From Podospora bellae-mahoneyi (lineage: Eukaryota > Ascomycota > Sordariomycetes > Sordariales > Podosporaceae): a DNA stretch of 64,000 bases. The stretch's first letter is position 1; every line of letters starts with the position of its first letter. Location: assembly GCF_035222275.1 (NCBI RefSeq), contig NC_085881.1:1984001-2048000 (forward strand), given 5' to 3'. This document shows positions 37,003-47,940 of this stretch, one piece after another. The notes under the pieces were generated by a model that was not told where the DNA came from, did not search any database, and was given only the letters and a program-made list of their open reading frames with translations. The translations under genes and the position numbers were made by a program.

Positions 37003-38261
37003 ATGCCGACCTCGCAGAGCGACCGGGTGGCCATTCTGCGGAGTCATCGTGTTCGATGGTTTGTGGTCGGCTGGCTAGCTTGGTTGAGCATTTCTGGTGC
37101 GCTGGTGATCGCACTAGCACCGTCTTCTCCCGTCATAATCGCCGTCCTCTCTGGAGTATGGGTCTTGTCAGTCACCGGTACTATCGCAGTATCCTTCCTG
37201 CTGCTGTTGGCATCACCTACCACTGAGAGCAACAAGCCATTGTGGCTTCGACTGAAAAGCAAGTATAGCCGCAACTTGGGGAGCACTGTCATAACCCTGT
37301 GCGCGGCGACGATCACGCTACCCATTCTGTACTGGAGTCTGTGGGATCCCGAGCGCAGGCGGAACGTTATTACGTTTGATCGTGATACTGTGGTAGGTCA
37401 CCCCCAACTTCACACCCTATTCTTGAACCCCTATCTCATCAGTATTGAAACCTCTCAGGACAGCGTTCTCTTCCCCTCGGTCACCCTCTTCCAACGAGCC
37501 GACTGGACATCGCAGGCCAACCTCGAAGTTGACCCACTCCCCAAGTGTTTCCTGGGATGGCACAACGAAACCGCCCCAGACTGCGATATCACTTCAACAT
37601 CATACACCGGATCTTGCCAATGCAGCAACAGATGGAATGACAGAATCGAAGACTTCGAGTGGCAAAACACCATCTACCGCGCCTTCACTCTGACGTCGTC
37701 CCTCTCGATGGTGTCTCCAATGCCAACATACCAAATGATCGTCCAAGCGTTCTTTACCTGTCAGTTAACCCCCTCCTCAATCCCGAATATACCTGAAAGC
37801 TGACACAGAAAACAGATGACACCACCAAAGCCCGCACCGACACCTCCCGCGTCCTTTCCCCCAGCCTCTGGATCGCCGTTTACGACCCAACATTGACAGT
37901 CCGAGAAGCACTAGAGAACGGCTACAGCCGCATGGTTCTTATCAATGCCAACGGTATGACTGCTCTGAATCTCGGACTCAACTACCGCGAGGCGTTGGGC
38001 CATGCACCGGCGTATGACTACCACCTCTCCATATCGACAACACCCTCGATGGATTTGCAGTGCGACACCTCTGATGCAAAGGGAGCATCAGGGCTGTGCT
38101 GGTTGAGCTTGTTTCTGCAGTTTCCGAGTTTCGAGAGGCAGGTGTCGCGGCAGGATGTTGCGATGAAGTGGCAGGATGTCGCGGCTGATGCTGGTTCGTG
38201 GTTTGCGCTGTTTCAATTGCTGGGGTGGATTACTTCTGGGTTGGCGTGGTATAAGGGGTGA
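37003..38261 (+). CDS. Multi-span membrane protein of unknown function
   Basis: I do not recognise the family by name. Two exons, 37003-37759 and 37816-38261, join across a 56-nt GT-AG intron to 400 residues. ATG 37003 (MPTSQSD) is chosen because the frame upstream of it lacks a membrane segment or domain. Three hydrophobic segments lie near the N-terminus: about 22-40, 48-70 and 93-112. A large, probably extracellular domain follows with paired cysteines, including CFLGW, CDITS and GSCQCSNRW, and N-x-T sites. A final hydrophobic segment (FALFQLLGWITSGLAW) is at the C-terminus. Topology suggests a surface receptor-like or channel-associated protein, but this is inference. Splice signals and the preserved frame support a real gene. 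Confidence 0.72.
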
Positions 38262-38902
38262 TGAAGGCGGATGCTGGTCATCCTGAAGCCCAGAAGCGAG
38301 ATGCTCGTATACGATAGTGGTTTGGTGAAAAAGGTGGTTGTTAAGGTAAGCATAATGTCGGTAATCTGCTTTGTATGATAATGATTTGTAGTTAAGTCAT
38401 GCCCCTATCTGTTACCCTAGCGACATAATTCTTTGTTTATTCTTTCGCGATCCACTTCAGGGGTTCAGCACAAGCCAACATCCCTCCCCCAAAAAAGAGG
38501 TCATGCTCCCCGTGTCCCCACCTTCTGCAGAGGCACAACGGCCCATCCTCACGTGAAAATCACAACAGCGCCTTGAGCCCACTTCCTGATCAGTGATCCC
38601 CTGCCCATTGGCCAGAACCTCCCAAAACGACCCCTCCAAGGGTCTACGCCAAGACCTGTCTTACCCTCCAAAACCCACGATAAGAGAAATCCCCCCCACT
38701 TGGAAAGGCAAACAACACACCACGCAGCACGCCGCACCACCAAGTGCATTATCACCAACCTCCCTGACCGAATCACCCCTCTTCTGGCAGATATAATTTT
38801 CTGCCCAACGGCCTCTTCTCTCTTCAGTATTTCTTTTTCCTTCATGGGACATTTGAAGCAACAAGGCGGCATCCATTTGATGCGTTGACCAAGACACACA
38901 AA
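38262..38902. other. Intergenic, no gene seen
   Basis: About 640 bp between two same-strand membrane-protein genes. C- and A-rich short runs occur at 38480-38500 and 38690-38720. No gene was recognised. Confidence 0.5.
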
Positions 38903-40091
38903 ATGGCCTCCACCAATCACCCCAGACCGCCTCAGTACCACAACCCATCCTGTCTGTCCCCACAACAACGCACACCCCGCCTCATCACAGCGCTTTCTTT
39001 CCTCCCCGCCCTGCCGCTGCTGATTGCTCATGGGGTGATTTCCCAGAATGCCATTCCTGCTGTTGGGCTCGCGCCGCTTTTTGTTTCGGCTTGCGTCGGT
39101 GTTTTTATTTTGCTGCAGCTGAACAAGAAGGAGAGGAGGCAGAAGAGGGCGGTGAGTGGAGAAGGGTATGGGGATGATATTGAGGGGCATGGGAGACAGC
39201 ATGGCCAGCACGGCCATCGCGGGAGGATCACGCCTTCTGATGATGACGAGGATGAGGCAGAAGAGAAAGACTCTGTGTTTACCCATCGGATACTAATCTT
39301 TTTGGTGGATGCTGGCTTGGCGGCTGGGTTGTTGGTTGTGTTGGGGTTGACGGTTATTGAGACCATCACCGGAAAGCCTTATCATCGTGGCAAGCCTGCG
39401 GAGGAGGGTGGCGATGAGGGTGATGTGCCGAAACCTGAACCTGGGCCTGAGGTTGTTGATGATCTGAGAAGGGCGGAGTTGGTGATGCTGGCTGCATATG
39501 GAACGATTCCTTTGCTGGTCAACTTGTGAGTTTTGACCAGAATGTCTTGATTGGGAAAGTATGTATACTGACAGAAGATATAGTGGCATCCATTTCTACA
39601 TGGCAATCAGAGAGCTGATTGCTGGCTTGGCTATTCATGGCTTGATCCAGTACACCGCTTGGCAAGTTCTTGACCCTGACTGCCCGCACTGCGGTGGCAG
39701 GTTGAGGCCGGAGCACACGCCAGATATCCCATGGTATGAGACGGTTTCTGCGCCTTCCTTCGCAGTACCAAGCGTTGCGTTGCCCGAGGTTCCTGCTCCG
39801 AATGTCACAATGCCAAAGTGGCAGTGGAAGACCCCGTCTTGGCTGTCGAGAAAGCAGAGCGAGGACTTCTCTGGCGCAGACCCGGATGCCAGGCTGTTTG
39901 TGGACGATGGGGACAGGTATAGGGACGATACCACTGAGGACGAGGCAGCATCCACGACTGGCATTGTTGCTGGCACTGCATCCGTGGGCCCAGGCCCTGT
40001 TGTCGAAGAGGTCGTGAAGGGGAAGAAGGACAAGAAAAAGAGGTCTTCAAGCGGTTCGGGATACTACGAGGATGAGGCCGGGTGGCCCTAA
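38903..40091 (+). CDS. Predicted four-span membrane protein, function unknown
   Basis: Two exons (38903-39525 and 39584-40091) join across a 58-nt intron ending GATATAG, giving 376 residues. Four hydrophobic segments are visible: about 28-48, 51-73, 134-157 and, across the splice junction, about 195-226 (VMLAAYGTIPLLV joined to NFGIHFYMAIREL). Between segments 2 and 3 lies a charged His/Asp/Glu-rich loop. The C-terminal half is soluble, contains the pair CPHC, and ends in a Lys/Ser-rich tail. I do not recognise the family. The intron falls inside a membrane helix and restores it, which supports the model. The next gene downstream is a pseudogene. Confidence 0.75.
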
Positions 40092-40445
40092 GCCAAAGCA
40101 GAGTGTATTGAGGAGTTGATGGTGGATGGTGGATGTGTCGCGCGGTGTTGAAGTGTGGGAGCTGGAGGGAGGTGGGCTGCGTAGCGATCAGCTGGTGTGA
40201 GCAGGTAGTCTGAGTTTGGTGGATGTCTTTTTAGATACCCTTGTTTGCTGTTCTTGATTTCGAAGGAAATATACGGAGTAGGAGTTGCTGTTCTCATGAT
40301 CCGATGAAAATATGGTTTCGCGCGCTCTCGTGGTAAGTGATGGGAATCGTGCACGGGCCCGCTGATGCCTGCTGTGTCTGTGTTTGCTTGCCAGGCTTTG
40401 AACCTCCACAACCACGTTCCGACCCCTCAATTTATCAATTTCGCC
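40092..40445. other. Short spacer, nothing recognised
   Basis: About 350 bp between the four-span membrane protein gene and the kinase-like pseudogene, with no recognised gene. Confidence 0.5.
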
Positions 40446-41470
40446 ATGCTCTCCCATGAAATTGACCTCAGAACACTGGTATTCTGCCCATATGAAGTGG
40501 GAAGTGCGCTAACCCTCCGACCTGCAATAGAGAACTTGAAACAGAGCGATGAGGAAACTCAATTGCTACGCGTCAGGATCAAGAAGCTCCAGCAACCCTG
40601 GACACTTTCCTGCTATATGCCTGTCGATGTTCTGAGCGACTGCTCAGACCGTGTCAAGGAGACGGCCCTTTCTAAAACTCTTCGACTGGCGTTTTGCTGC
40701 ACAGCAGCGTTCCGATCAAGGTGTCGATCCATGGACCGAGGAAACCGCTGCTAAGTACGCAAAGTTTGCCGTTAGCCGCGAGGCCGAGAAGTTTCTTGAA
40801 CAACTCAGAAAACCAATATCAGGAAACCGACGAGAATTGGAGCATTGGCCAGGATGAGACATTTCTTGTCCACCAGACACTTAACATGTACGACAGCGAG
40901 ACTGCTGTTTACAAACGTCTCTAGCCTCTCTAGGGCACAACAATACCGCGCTTGATGGCTGCCGTTGAGCTTGATATTGCACCACCTACTATGGAGGGCG
41001 AGAAGTTCAGAGACCTCTTCAGCGTGCAGGGAATCTTGCTCGAGTATCTCCCTGATAGCTTCACACTCCGAAATATCGACGCCATGGCCCCGGCTGAGCA
41101 TCTTCAGGGAGTTGTCGACCAAGCCGTTGAGATCGCTCGATCATTGGGAGACCACGGAGTTCTGAACACAGATGTTCGACTCGATAACTTTCTCGTCACA
41201 TCATGCCAGAGGGAAGATGCGGATAACAATGATGCAGATCCGCCGAGGCAGACTTACCGGGTCGTCATGTTGGACTTTGCGCAAAGCCGGGTGCGAAGAG
41301 AAGACGAATCTGACTTTGACTGGGGACGTGCAAAGGCTCAGAAGGATGAAGAAGGGGCCGTAGACATGGTCATTCGACACTACCTGAGCAAGCTTGGAAA
41401 ACAAGTATCCTACACGCCATCGGGACGGTATGATGAATTTGCAGAAGGGGAGTCGGAGGATGAGCAATGA
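40446..41470 (+). pseudogene. Broken protein-kinase-like gene (fungal atypical kinase family)
   Basis: The conceptual product matches a kinase-like family common in Sordariomycetes. Segments occur in order but in different frames: MLSHEIDLRTL from 40446, then KLFDWRFAAQQRSDQG and FAVSREAEKFLEQL, then DENWSIGQDETFLVHQTLNMY leading to YKRL, then GILLEYLPDSFTLRNI, GVLNTDVRLDNFLV (catalytic-loop equivalent) and VVMLDFAQSR (DFG equivalent) to the stop at 41470. Two frame changes are needed, near 40670 and near 40800-40830. Two in-frame TAG codons follow at 40922 and 40931. No intron with acceptable splice sites bridges these defects: the two stops are only nine bases apart inside a conserved segment. 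Both stops are explained by CAG-to-TAG changes. The C-terminal third remains open. Confidence 0.8.
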
Positions 41471-41563
41471 TCTGGTGACTTTGAGGACCATTTCAAGCTT
41501 TTAGGTCGATTCTTCAAGCTAAATCCACCGGGCCAAATCTTCCTTGTTTGCCAACCAGGTCTT

Positions 41564-43144
41564 TCATCTCTTCTCAACATCATCTACCTGCACCGTGGTA
41601 GCCTTTTCTTTCTCTGCAGGTACCCCGCCAACAGAATCCTCGACGAGCTGACGTTCCACAACATAGGACGAGAACTTTCTCGCGCTCACCCCCTTCTCAA
41701 ACAGCTCTTCCAACTGCTCCAAACTCCTCCCCTTTGTCTCAGGCACATAGAAGAATGCCCAGAGAGCAAGGACCAGATTGCTTGATCCCCAGATATACCC
41801 ATACTTCGGCCCCCATCCCAGTTTATCTGGATTGATGAAGTAGGGTGTACAGAACGACACGACCCATCCAACGATAAAGTTGAGACCCGAAGCCGTCCCG
41901 ACAGTCTGCGATCTCAACCTCTGCGAGGGGATCTCCGTCGACAACGCCCACATAACCGGCCCCTGACCAATGCCATAGATCCAAGTAAACACGATACTCA
42001 TTGCGACCAACGCTCTGCTCGCCGCAGGATCTGTCCACGCCGAAACAGTGTATGCAATCGCCATCCCGTACATCATCCCCGCCGAGATCACCGACGTCCC
42101 GATCAGCAGCTCTCTTCTGCCAAAATACCTCATCGCCGGAAACGCCGCCATATTTCCCGTCAGCGCAATCGCAAGCGAAATCATCACCCACTCAAACGGC
42201 GATCCAACCCTCGCCTGCACAAACAAATACACCGAAAACCCAGCCATAAACGTTACCCCCGTTGCCGTCCCCCCAATCGTCGTCGCGAAGCAGAGCAATG
42301 TCCTTCTCAAATCCGGACCCCGAAACATATCATTAAGATGAACACCCGAATGCAGTTCCTGCTCCAGCAAAAACGCACTCTTGATATCCTCCACCTCTGC
42401 CCGGAGATACGCCTCGTCTTTGATACCCCTCAACCGTCTCACCGCGTTGATCGCCTTCTCGTCCTGCCCTCGGGTGACGTAGAAACGGGGTGTATCCGGC
42501 AAGAAAGCCAACAAAATCGTCAAGATTGTTGGAACAATGTACATCACCCCCAGGGGAATCTGCCAAGGTGCGTTCCCCGGGTATATCTTGCAGTAATTAT
42601 CCACCAAAATCCCAAAGAGCGCCCCGAGGGAGGTTTGAAAGGTGCTCATCCCCACAATCGGCCCTCTCAGCAAGGCTGGCGCAGATTCCGTCATGTACGT
42701 CACGCTGTAGGGGACGAAAAACCCGTTGCTTACTCCAAGCAGTAATCGGCCTGCGTATAAGCCACCTAGGGAGGTTGTCCCCATCATGAGGCTTACGCTC
42801 AAGAAAGCGAAACCGCAACCGAGCCAGAGACCGATGCGGCGGGAGAGTTTTGTGTGGGAGGCGTACATGACGATGGCGGAGAGGAAGCCGCCGACGTTCA
42901 TGAGGGATTGAATCAGGCGCTGGACGTCGGTGGAGATGTTGAGGCCGATGGGGTTGGTGGGGTCTTCGTAGCCGTAGACGCGGAGGAAGGCGGGCATGGA
43001 TTGGAACCCGGCGATGGCGGCGGAGTCGTAGCCGTATTGGAATTGTCCGAGGGCGATGAAGAAGCAGATGGTTATGATGCGCTTTTCGGCGAGGAAGTTA
43101 CTGCGAAAGGGGGTGGGGGGTGGTTTGGGGATCGGGGGGGCCAT
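41564..43144 (-). CDS. MFS sugar transporter (sugar porter family)
   Basis: A plasma-membrane sugar/H+ symporter or facilitator of the major facilitator superfamily. The gene is intronless and encodes 526 residues with about twelve membrane segments. Sugar-porter landmarks are GYDSAAIAGFQSMPAF in helix 1, GRLLLGVSNGFFVPYSVTYM, PDTPRFYVTRGQDEKA after helix 6, and PETKGRSLEQLEELF at the end of helix 12. The N-terminus is a short Pro-rich cytoplasmic tail and the C-terminus a charged tail. The central loop with AINAVRRLRGI is typical of fungal maltose/hexose-type porters. Substrate cannot be deduced. It lies between a pseudogene and a long empty spacer. Confidence 0.93.
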   Translation of the reverse strand: MAPPIPKPPPTPFRSNFLAEKRIITICFFIALGQFQYGYDSAAIAGFQSMPAFLRVYGYEDPTNPIGLNISTDVQRLIQSLMNVGGFLSAIVMYASHTKLSRRIGLWLGCGFAFLSVSLMMGTTSLGGLYAGRLLLGVSNGFFVPYSVTYMTESAPALLRGPIVGMSTFQTSLGALFGILVDNYCKIYPGNAPWQIPLGVMYIVPTILTILLAFLPDTPRFYVTRGQDEKAINAVRRLRGIKDEAYLRAEVEDIKSAFLLEQELHSGVHLNDMFRGPDLRRTLLCFATTIGGTATGVTFMAGFSVYLFVQARVGSPFEWVMISLAIALTGNMAAFPAMRYFGRRELLIGTSVISAGMMYGMAIAYTVSAWTDPAASRALVAMSIVFTWIYGIGQGPVMWALSTEIPSQRLRSQTVGTASGLNFIVGWVVSFCTPYFINPDKLGWGPKYGYIWGSSNLVLALWAFFYVPETKGRSLEQLEELFEKGVSARKFSSYVVERQLVEDSVGGVPAEKEKATTVQVDDVEKR

Positions 43145-46100
43145 AGTGGGTGGTTGATGGGCCGGCGAAGGTGTACTCTATACGGAAGCTGGGGATGGTG
43201 ATGGTGGGAGAAGGGAAATGGTGACAGGCAACACCACACCCAGGTTTACATAGAGGATGAGGAGACCTCTGGGTGGGAGGGACAGTTCGGGGTAGGCATA
43301 TTCTTATCTGGCTGTTACTACATGCCTTGGGTGGGATATAAGTCGATCATCCTCTGCCGGGACCGCTTCCCCTCACTTCTCCAACAAACAATAGAACTGG
43401 AAGTCTGGAACCGGGTGAGTGTTACACAAGAACCGTAAAGTGCACTTAACAAGCGGAAACCATAAGAGAAGCTGTATTGGCTAATCAACGGGTGACAGCA
43501 GATAGAGTGGCCTCGGACTCCAACACACTTTGGACATATGCAAGGATCGAAATATGATTATCTCAGTGAAGAATGCCAGAAGAAAAACATGTGGTCAACT
43601 CCCGCACTGGGATATTAAAACGGTTCGTTTGGAGAGATCTGGCATGGATGGTGGAAGCATGGGTCTGGTGTATAATACCCGCATGTAACGTTGTTGGCAG
43701 CCATATCGACTTGATTGGGGTTCTTGCCGGGAGCCGAAAGGAGGGGAGATTGACTTCCGGCAGGTTAGGAAAATGATACAGGGGATCAGTTGACGGCAAA
43801 TTTTGGGATGTTGTTCCCAAGACTCCAAGAAATAAGTGGCATTGCATTTTGTCGGGCCATCAAGCCTCTCAACTGCTACCTCGAGCTACTCACAATGATG
43901 TCTTGACAAGAAGCCCATCAGCCTCCCAAAGTTGCAGTCTTACCAAGGAGGATTACCCTTCACTTTCAACGCCCCCACCCCATCGAACCCTGATCGCCAT
44001 AGGTAAACGGATGCTTGGTCGGCGAGTCGTCGCAGTTGGCATACGACATAACAATATAGGTACGTGCAGCATGTGTGTGGTTGGTGGGTCAGCCATAGTA
44101 CCCCGAATAGCCAATCTTGACACATTGGTTGATTATAGCGTTGGAGACCTGGAGAAGATCTAGCGTACTCGTCGTAGCCGCATCACCGCCAGGTGGGCTG
44201 CTCTACCTCGTAGAACGATGGTGAGTAAGGTAGGCACTCACACCAAGCCACAGGTTTGAGGAAGACGTAAAGATGTGGGTTGTGGTCATTGTGGAGCAGT
44301 TGGATAACAAAATTTGGCGTGTTTCCAAGGCTGTTATCCCAGTCGCCAAAAACGTAGAATCGGTTGTTGGAATGGAATTAGGAATGGTAGAAGCGGGACG
44401 ACTGAGCGACAGTTTCATGGAGATAGTTGCAGAAAAAAAGAAGGAGGAAGCCTGTGACACGAGAGTTGAAATTCATCTTGATGTAGTTGACTGTTGACAT
44501 ACCATACAACGTATGATTACTCTCTCGCTAGTTTACATGAAGGGGGTGGATTTCTTGTGGGAGGAAGCGCTGGATTTATAGTGGACCGGATCTTTCACAT
44601 GATAGATGTTGACTTTAAGGGAAAGGTGTTTGAATGTTTGAGTGCTCGAGTATTGCGAGTCTGCGTTTGAGCGCGACATTCACCTCATGCTCCGATGGCC
44701 GACACATCTATTCAGATGTGATCAGAATTGAAACGAGCACTTTTCAAGGCAGGGCTAACATAATAGGCTACCTGGACTTGTCAGGTGAGCTGACCGGTTG
44801 CGATGATTGTGATGGGAGAAAAGTGATACGGCGATTGTCACGGTTTGGGAGATTCGACACACATCTCCTGTCTGTCTGTATTGATGCAATCTCTTCTGAC
44901 TGCCTTTCAGGGTCCCCTTTTCGTTGGCAGTCAGAACCAGTCATACAGTGGTATAATGTCTCGGCTGTAGGGCCTCATGGGTACACTCAACATGATCAAA
45001 CGAACTTCAGCAAACATAGGTACCCACCTAGCCCTCCTCAACCAGGCAGGCCTCCTGTGTTTCAGAACGATCCAAAAGACAGGTTGCCCAGCTGCCCACA
45101 GTGCCGAGATGCTTCAAACGGCCATTTGACGTCAAAATCACCCATCAGGTGCCAAAACGGCGTCCGGTTATGAGCGGAGAACCAACCGTGCCATGTGGCA
45201 TCATCTTGATTGTGGAGGTTAACCTGACTCTTCGGGCAGCTGGCACCTACTGACTTGCATTGACTTGAGTTAACTAACTGTTAAAAGAAACAACTTTCAC
45301 CGAGACAAATACATCCGTACGACTTTTTCTCAAAACATCGGTCGTTACCGCACTCCCAACTGTGCCATGTAGCGGCATTTTGGTTGTGGGGTGGACCCTG
45401 AGCGCGTTCCTGTGTCTGTCCTTGGGACCTGCATAGAAGCCTTAGAGAAAGGTTGATATTCTGGAAAAAGGACAGAGCCTGATTGGCTACTGCTCTGAGA
45501 CACCACACCCACCTCTCCGATTCATAGCCTTGCGCCATGTGATTGGTCACAATGCCTCGCCGGTCCTGAATTCTATGCGCCTTCACTGACTATTAATAAA
45601 TACCTTAGATTGACACTACTGCCAAGAATCTGTGCATACGTAATGATCGGGCTTTGTCCCAAATCAAGGCAAGATCATGCAGAAGGATGAGTTGTTCCCT
45701 CTGTGGGTCAGCTTATGAGACGTTTGAGGTATATTCGTTGCGCTCCATGCCACTCCTCTGTATTTTCCACAGTCCTCAGAATATTATCACTTTTCTCTTC
45801 TGCCTCAGGTTCACCACATTCACCTAGGTACCTGATAGATGCTCATCCAGAATTTTGGGCAGACAATAAGCACAGGAATGTCCGTCGCGTTATATCCAGG
45901 CTCAACAGACAATTCTCTGCTTTATTCATCGATACTATCTTGCAGCGAAGCTTCGAAATCACGCGCCTGTGCATGGTGTGGCGTTCTTGTTGGAGACGTT
46001 CATGCAGGGTCTCGGCTCTCGGCGATAGCTTCACTTGACCCAGATTGCTACAAAGCACCCTCGTGCTTGATGATGCAACCACTTCAGGGGCTTTAAAGAT

Positions 46101-46415
46101 TAAATATGGCTGATTCGAAAGTCTGTGTGGGAGGGAGGTGAGAACGCCTAGGCTTAGTGGCTTGCTCAGGGGTCAGGTAAAATGAACTAGAAGGGCGCCA
46201 ATGGGTCTGGGATCTCGCAAGGCTACGGAGCTTTTGAGTAGAGGGGAAGTATAAACAGGTGGTGATGTCTTCTATTAATTAGACTGTGTTCTTAACATGA
46301 TCACATCTTCTTCGCCCCTTGCCTTCGTTCGACCGATTACCTACCTGCCTAGCATCGGACCATTCCGTTGTCATACGTAATTACATTTCCAGACTTGGAT
46401 TCAACACAAGCCGCC
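43145..46415. other. Gene-poor spacer with one degenerate direct repeat
   Basis: About 3.3 kb with no supported gene. The largest open frame (44634-45173, plus) shows no domain and biased, repeat-like composition. Two diverged copies of an approximately 40-bp element begin at about 45191 and 45361 (both start gtgccatgt and end cctga); see findings. Presumably it also contains the promoter of the sugar transporter (left end). Confidence 0.5.
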
Positions 46416-47659
46416 ATGGGAAACAACGTATGCGCTCCAAGGGGACAAAATGGCTATAGCTGCGACTTCGAGATTGTCAGGAGTAACTTCTTTGGAAACC
46501 TTTCGGTAAATAACTTTTGACTCTGGCAACGTCAGTGCCCTTGAAGAGATGGAGCAAGTCGGAGCAGATCCTGACATTGCCGGGCCCGGCGTGAGTTCTT
46601 CACTTCCATTTTTGCTGCAATTTGGCACTTATGCTGACAAAACTAAGATACTCCTCGCCGTAATGATGGCATTTGTCGTGTCCATTCTCATTGCCTTTTC
46701 CATCCACGTGTTGGACCTAGTGGAAATTTGTACAGGGCAAGTGTTACATCCAGGCTGCCGATGTTCGAGATTCAAGGTGCTAACAGGACCATACAGGAGC
46801 AAACCAGCAAAGAGAGTCCACCATATCCTCAACAAAATCCTGGTCTCGTGGAGCGATCAGCAAATTGTCCTTGGCATTGCAATTAGCACAGCTGCGCTTG
46901 AAGAGTGGTGCAGCTTCTCAACCTACCACCTCAACATCATCAAACACTGGCTGATTCTCTCTTCCATCACCCATGTCAACGCCCTCCTTGTTCACTGCAA
47001 TTACTTCCAAAAGAAAAAGATTGTGGCAACAACATTGAGAGCTGGACTTATCTCCCTTCATGTCATCTTCACCGGTGTTGTGGTATTCGGACATGGACAA
47101 GCTGCCGAGAACAAAATCCCCGAATCCACCATCCTACGCCCCTGCAAATCCTGCCAGCAATCTGCTTCTTTGCAAACTCCACAAGACCCAGCCTCATTCA
47201 ACAAATGCATGTGGAAACGCCGGAAACCGAGACCAGTTCACTTTCGAGCAAGTCACTATTCATCTGGGGAATAGTGCTGATTGTTTCCAGCAAGCTGACA
47301 CTGTTACGTCATCTTTGGGCGACTGAGGATAGGAAGAAGCGTCGTTTCACGGTATGGTGCATTCGACTAGCCCTGCTTGGACTGAATGTGGCACTGGGTG
47401 TAATTGCAATCACTGGTGTCCAAAGCATTCGCAGCTGGATGAGTGATGAAGGCTTGATCGATATTTCAGACGGCTCGGAGAGCGAGTATTCTTATGGGCA
47501 GTACCTCTCAGCTTATCTGGCATTGTTTGCTGCCTTCCAGATTGCTGAAAGCTTCTTTGGTAAGAAAGGCTCCCACCTGAACGATATGTTTTTTTTTGTC
47601 TTAGTATCAAAGGCTCCTGGTGCTAACTATTTGACTTTGCAGAAGATATTGAGGAGTAG
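46416..47659 (+). CDS. Multi-span membrane protein of a fungal family, with reading-frame conflicts
   Basis: The protein has about six hydrophobic segments and the motif DPDIAGPGV near its start, seen in a family of fungal membrane proteins of unknown function. The frame from 46549 runs openly to about 47074. The frame that continues with PAICFFANSTRPS, then LFIWGIVLIVSSKLT, LALLGLNVALGVIAI and QYLSAYLALFAAFQIAESFF runs to 47559. A clear intron at 47560-47642 then gives the end EDIEE and a stop at 47659. The two main frames can be joined by an 83-nt intron at 47075-47157, which is in phase but has a poor donor (GTGTTG); otherwise there is a frameshift. ATG 46416 in good context may be the true start (MGNNVCAPRG), but its junction to the main frame is also unclear. 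It may be decaying. It ends 282 bp from the convergent HET gene. Confidence 0.6.
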
Positions 47660-47940
47660 AATCTCTTATACGAAGGTCAAAATAGTCCAGTATGATGTAT
47701 CTGGCTACCTAAGTATGTACGATCAGCGGTTTTCGTATGGGTGCTGCCTGTGGGAATGGGGGTGGCGGAATGGTTTCATCTCTTCAACGTACCATGTTTT
47801 GTTGTCGCTACAGAGGTGAAGATCAAGGGGAATTGTACCAACAGTTTCTTAGTATGTAAAAGATTTGTCGTGATAAGTAAATCTGTATCTTAGGCGTTGG
47901 TACTCCTTTGTGCGTCTAGTGAATGGTGTTCGCGCTTTTA

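Noticed and set aside
44634-45173. 179-codon plus-strand frame in the 43-46 kb spacer
   Set aside because: No recognisable domain or membrane segment, and no splice partners. It may contain repeat debris.
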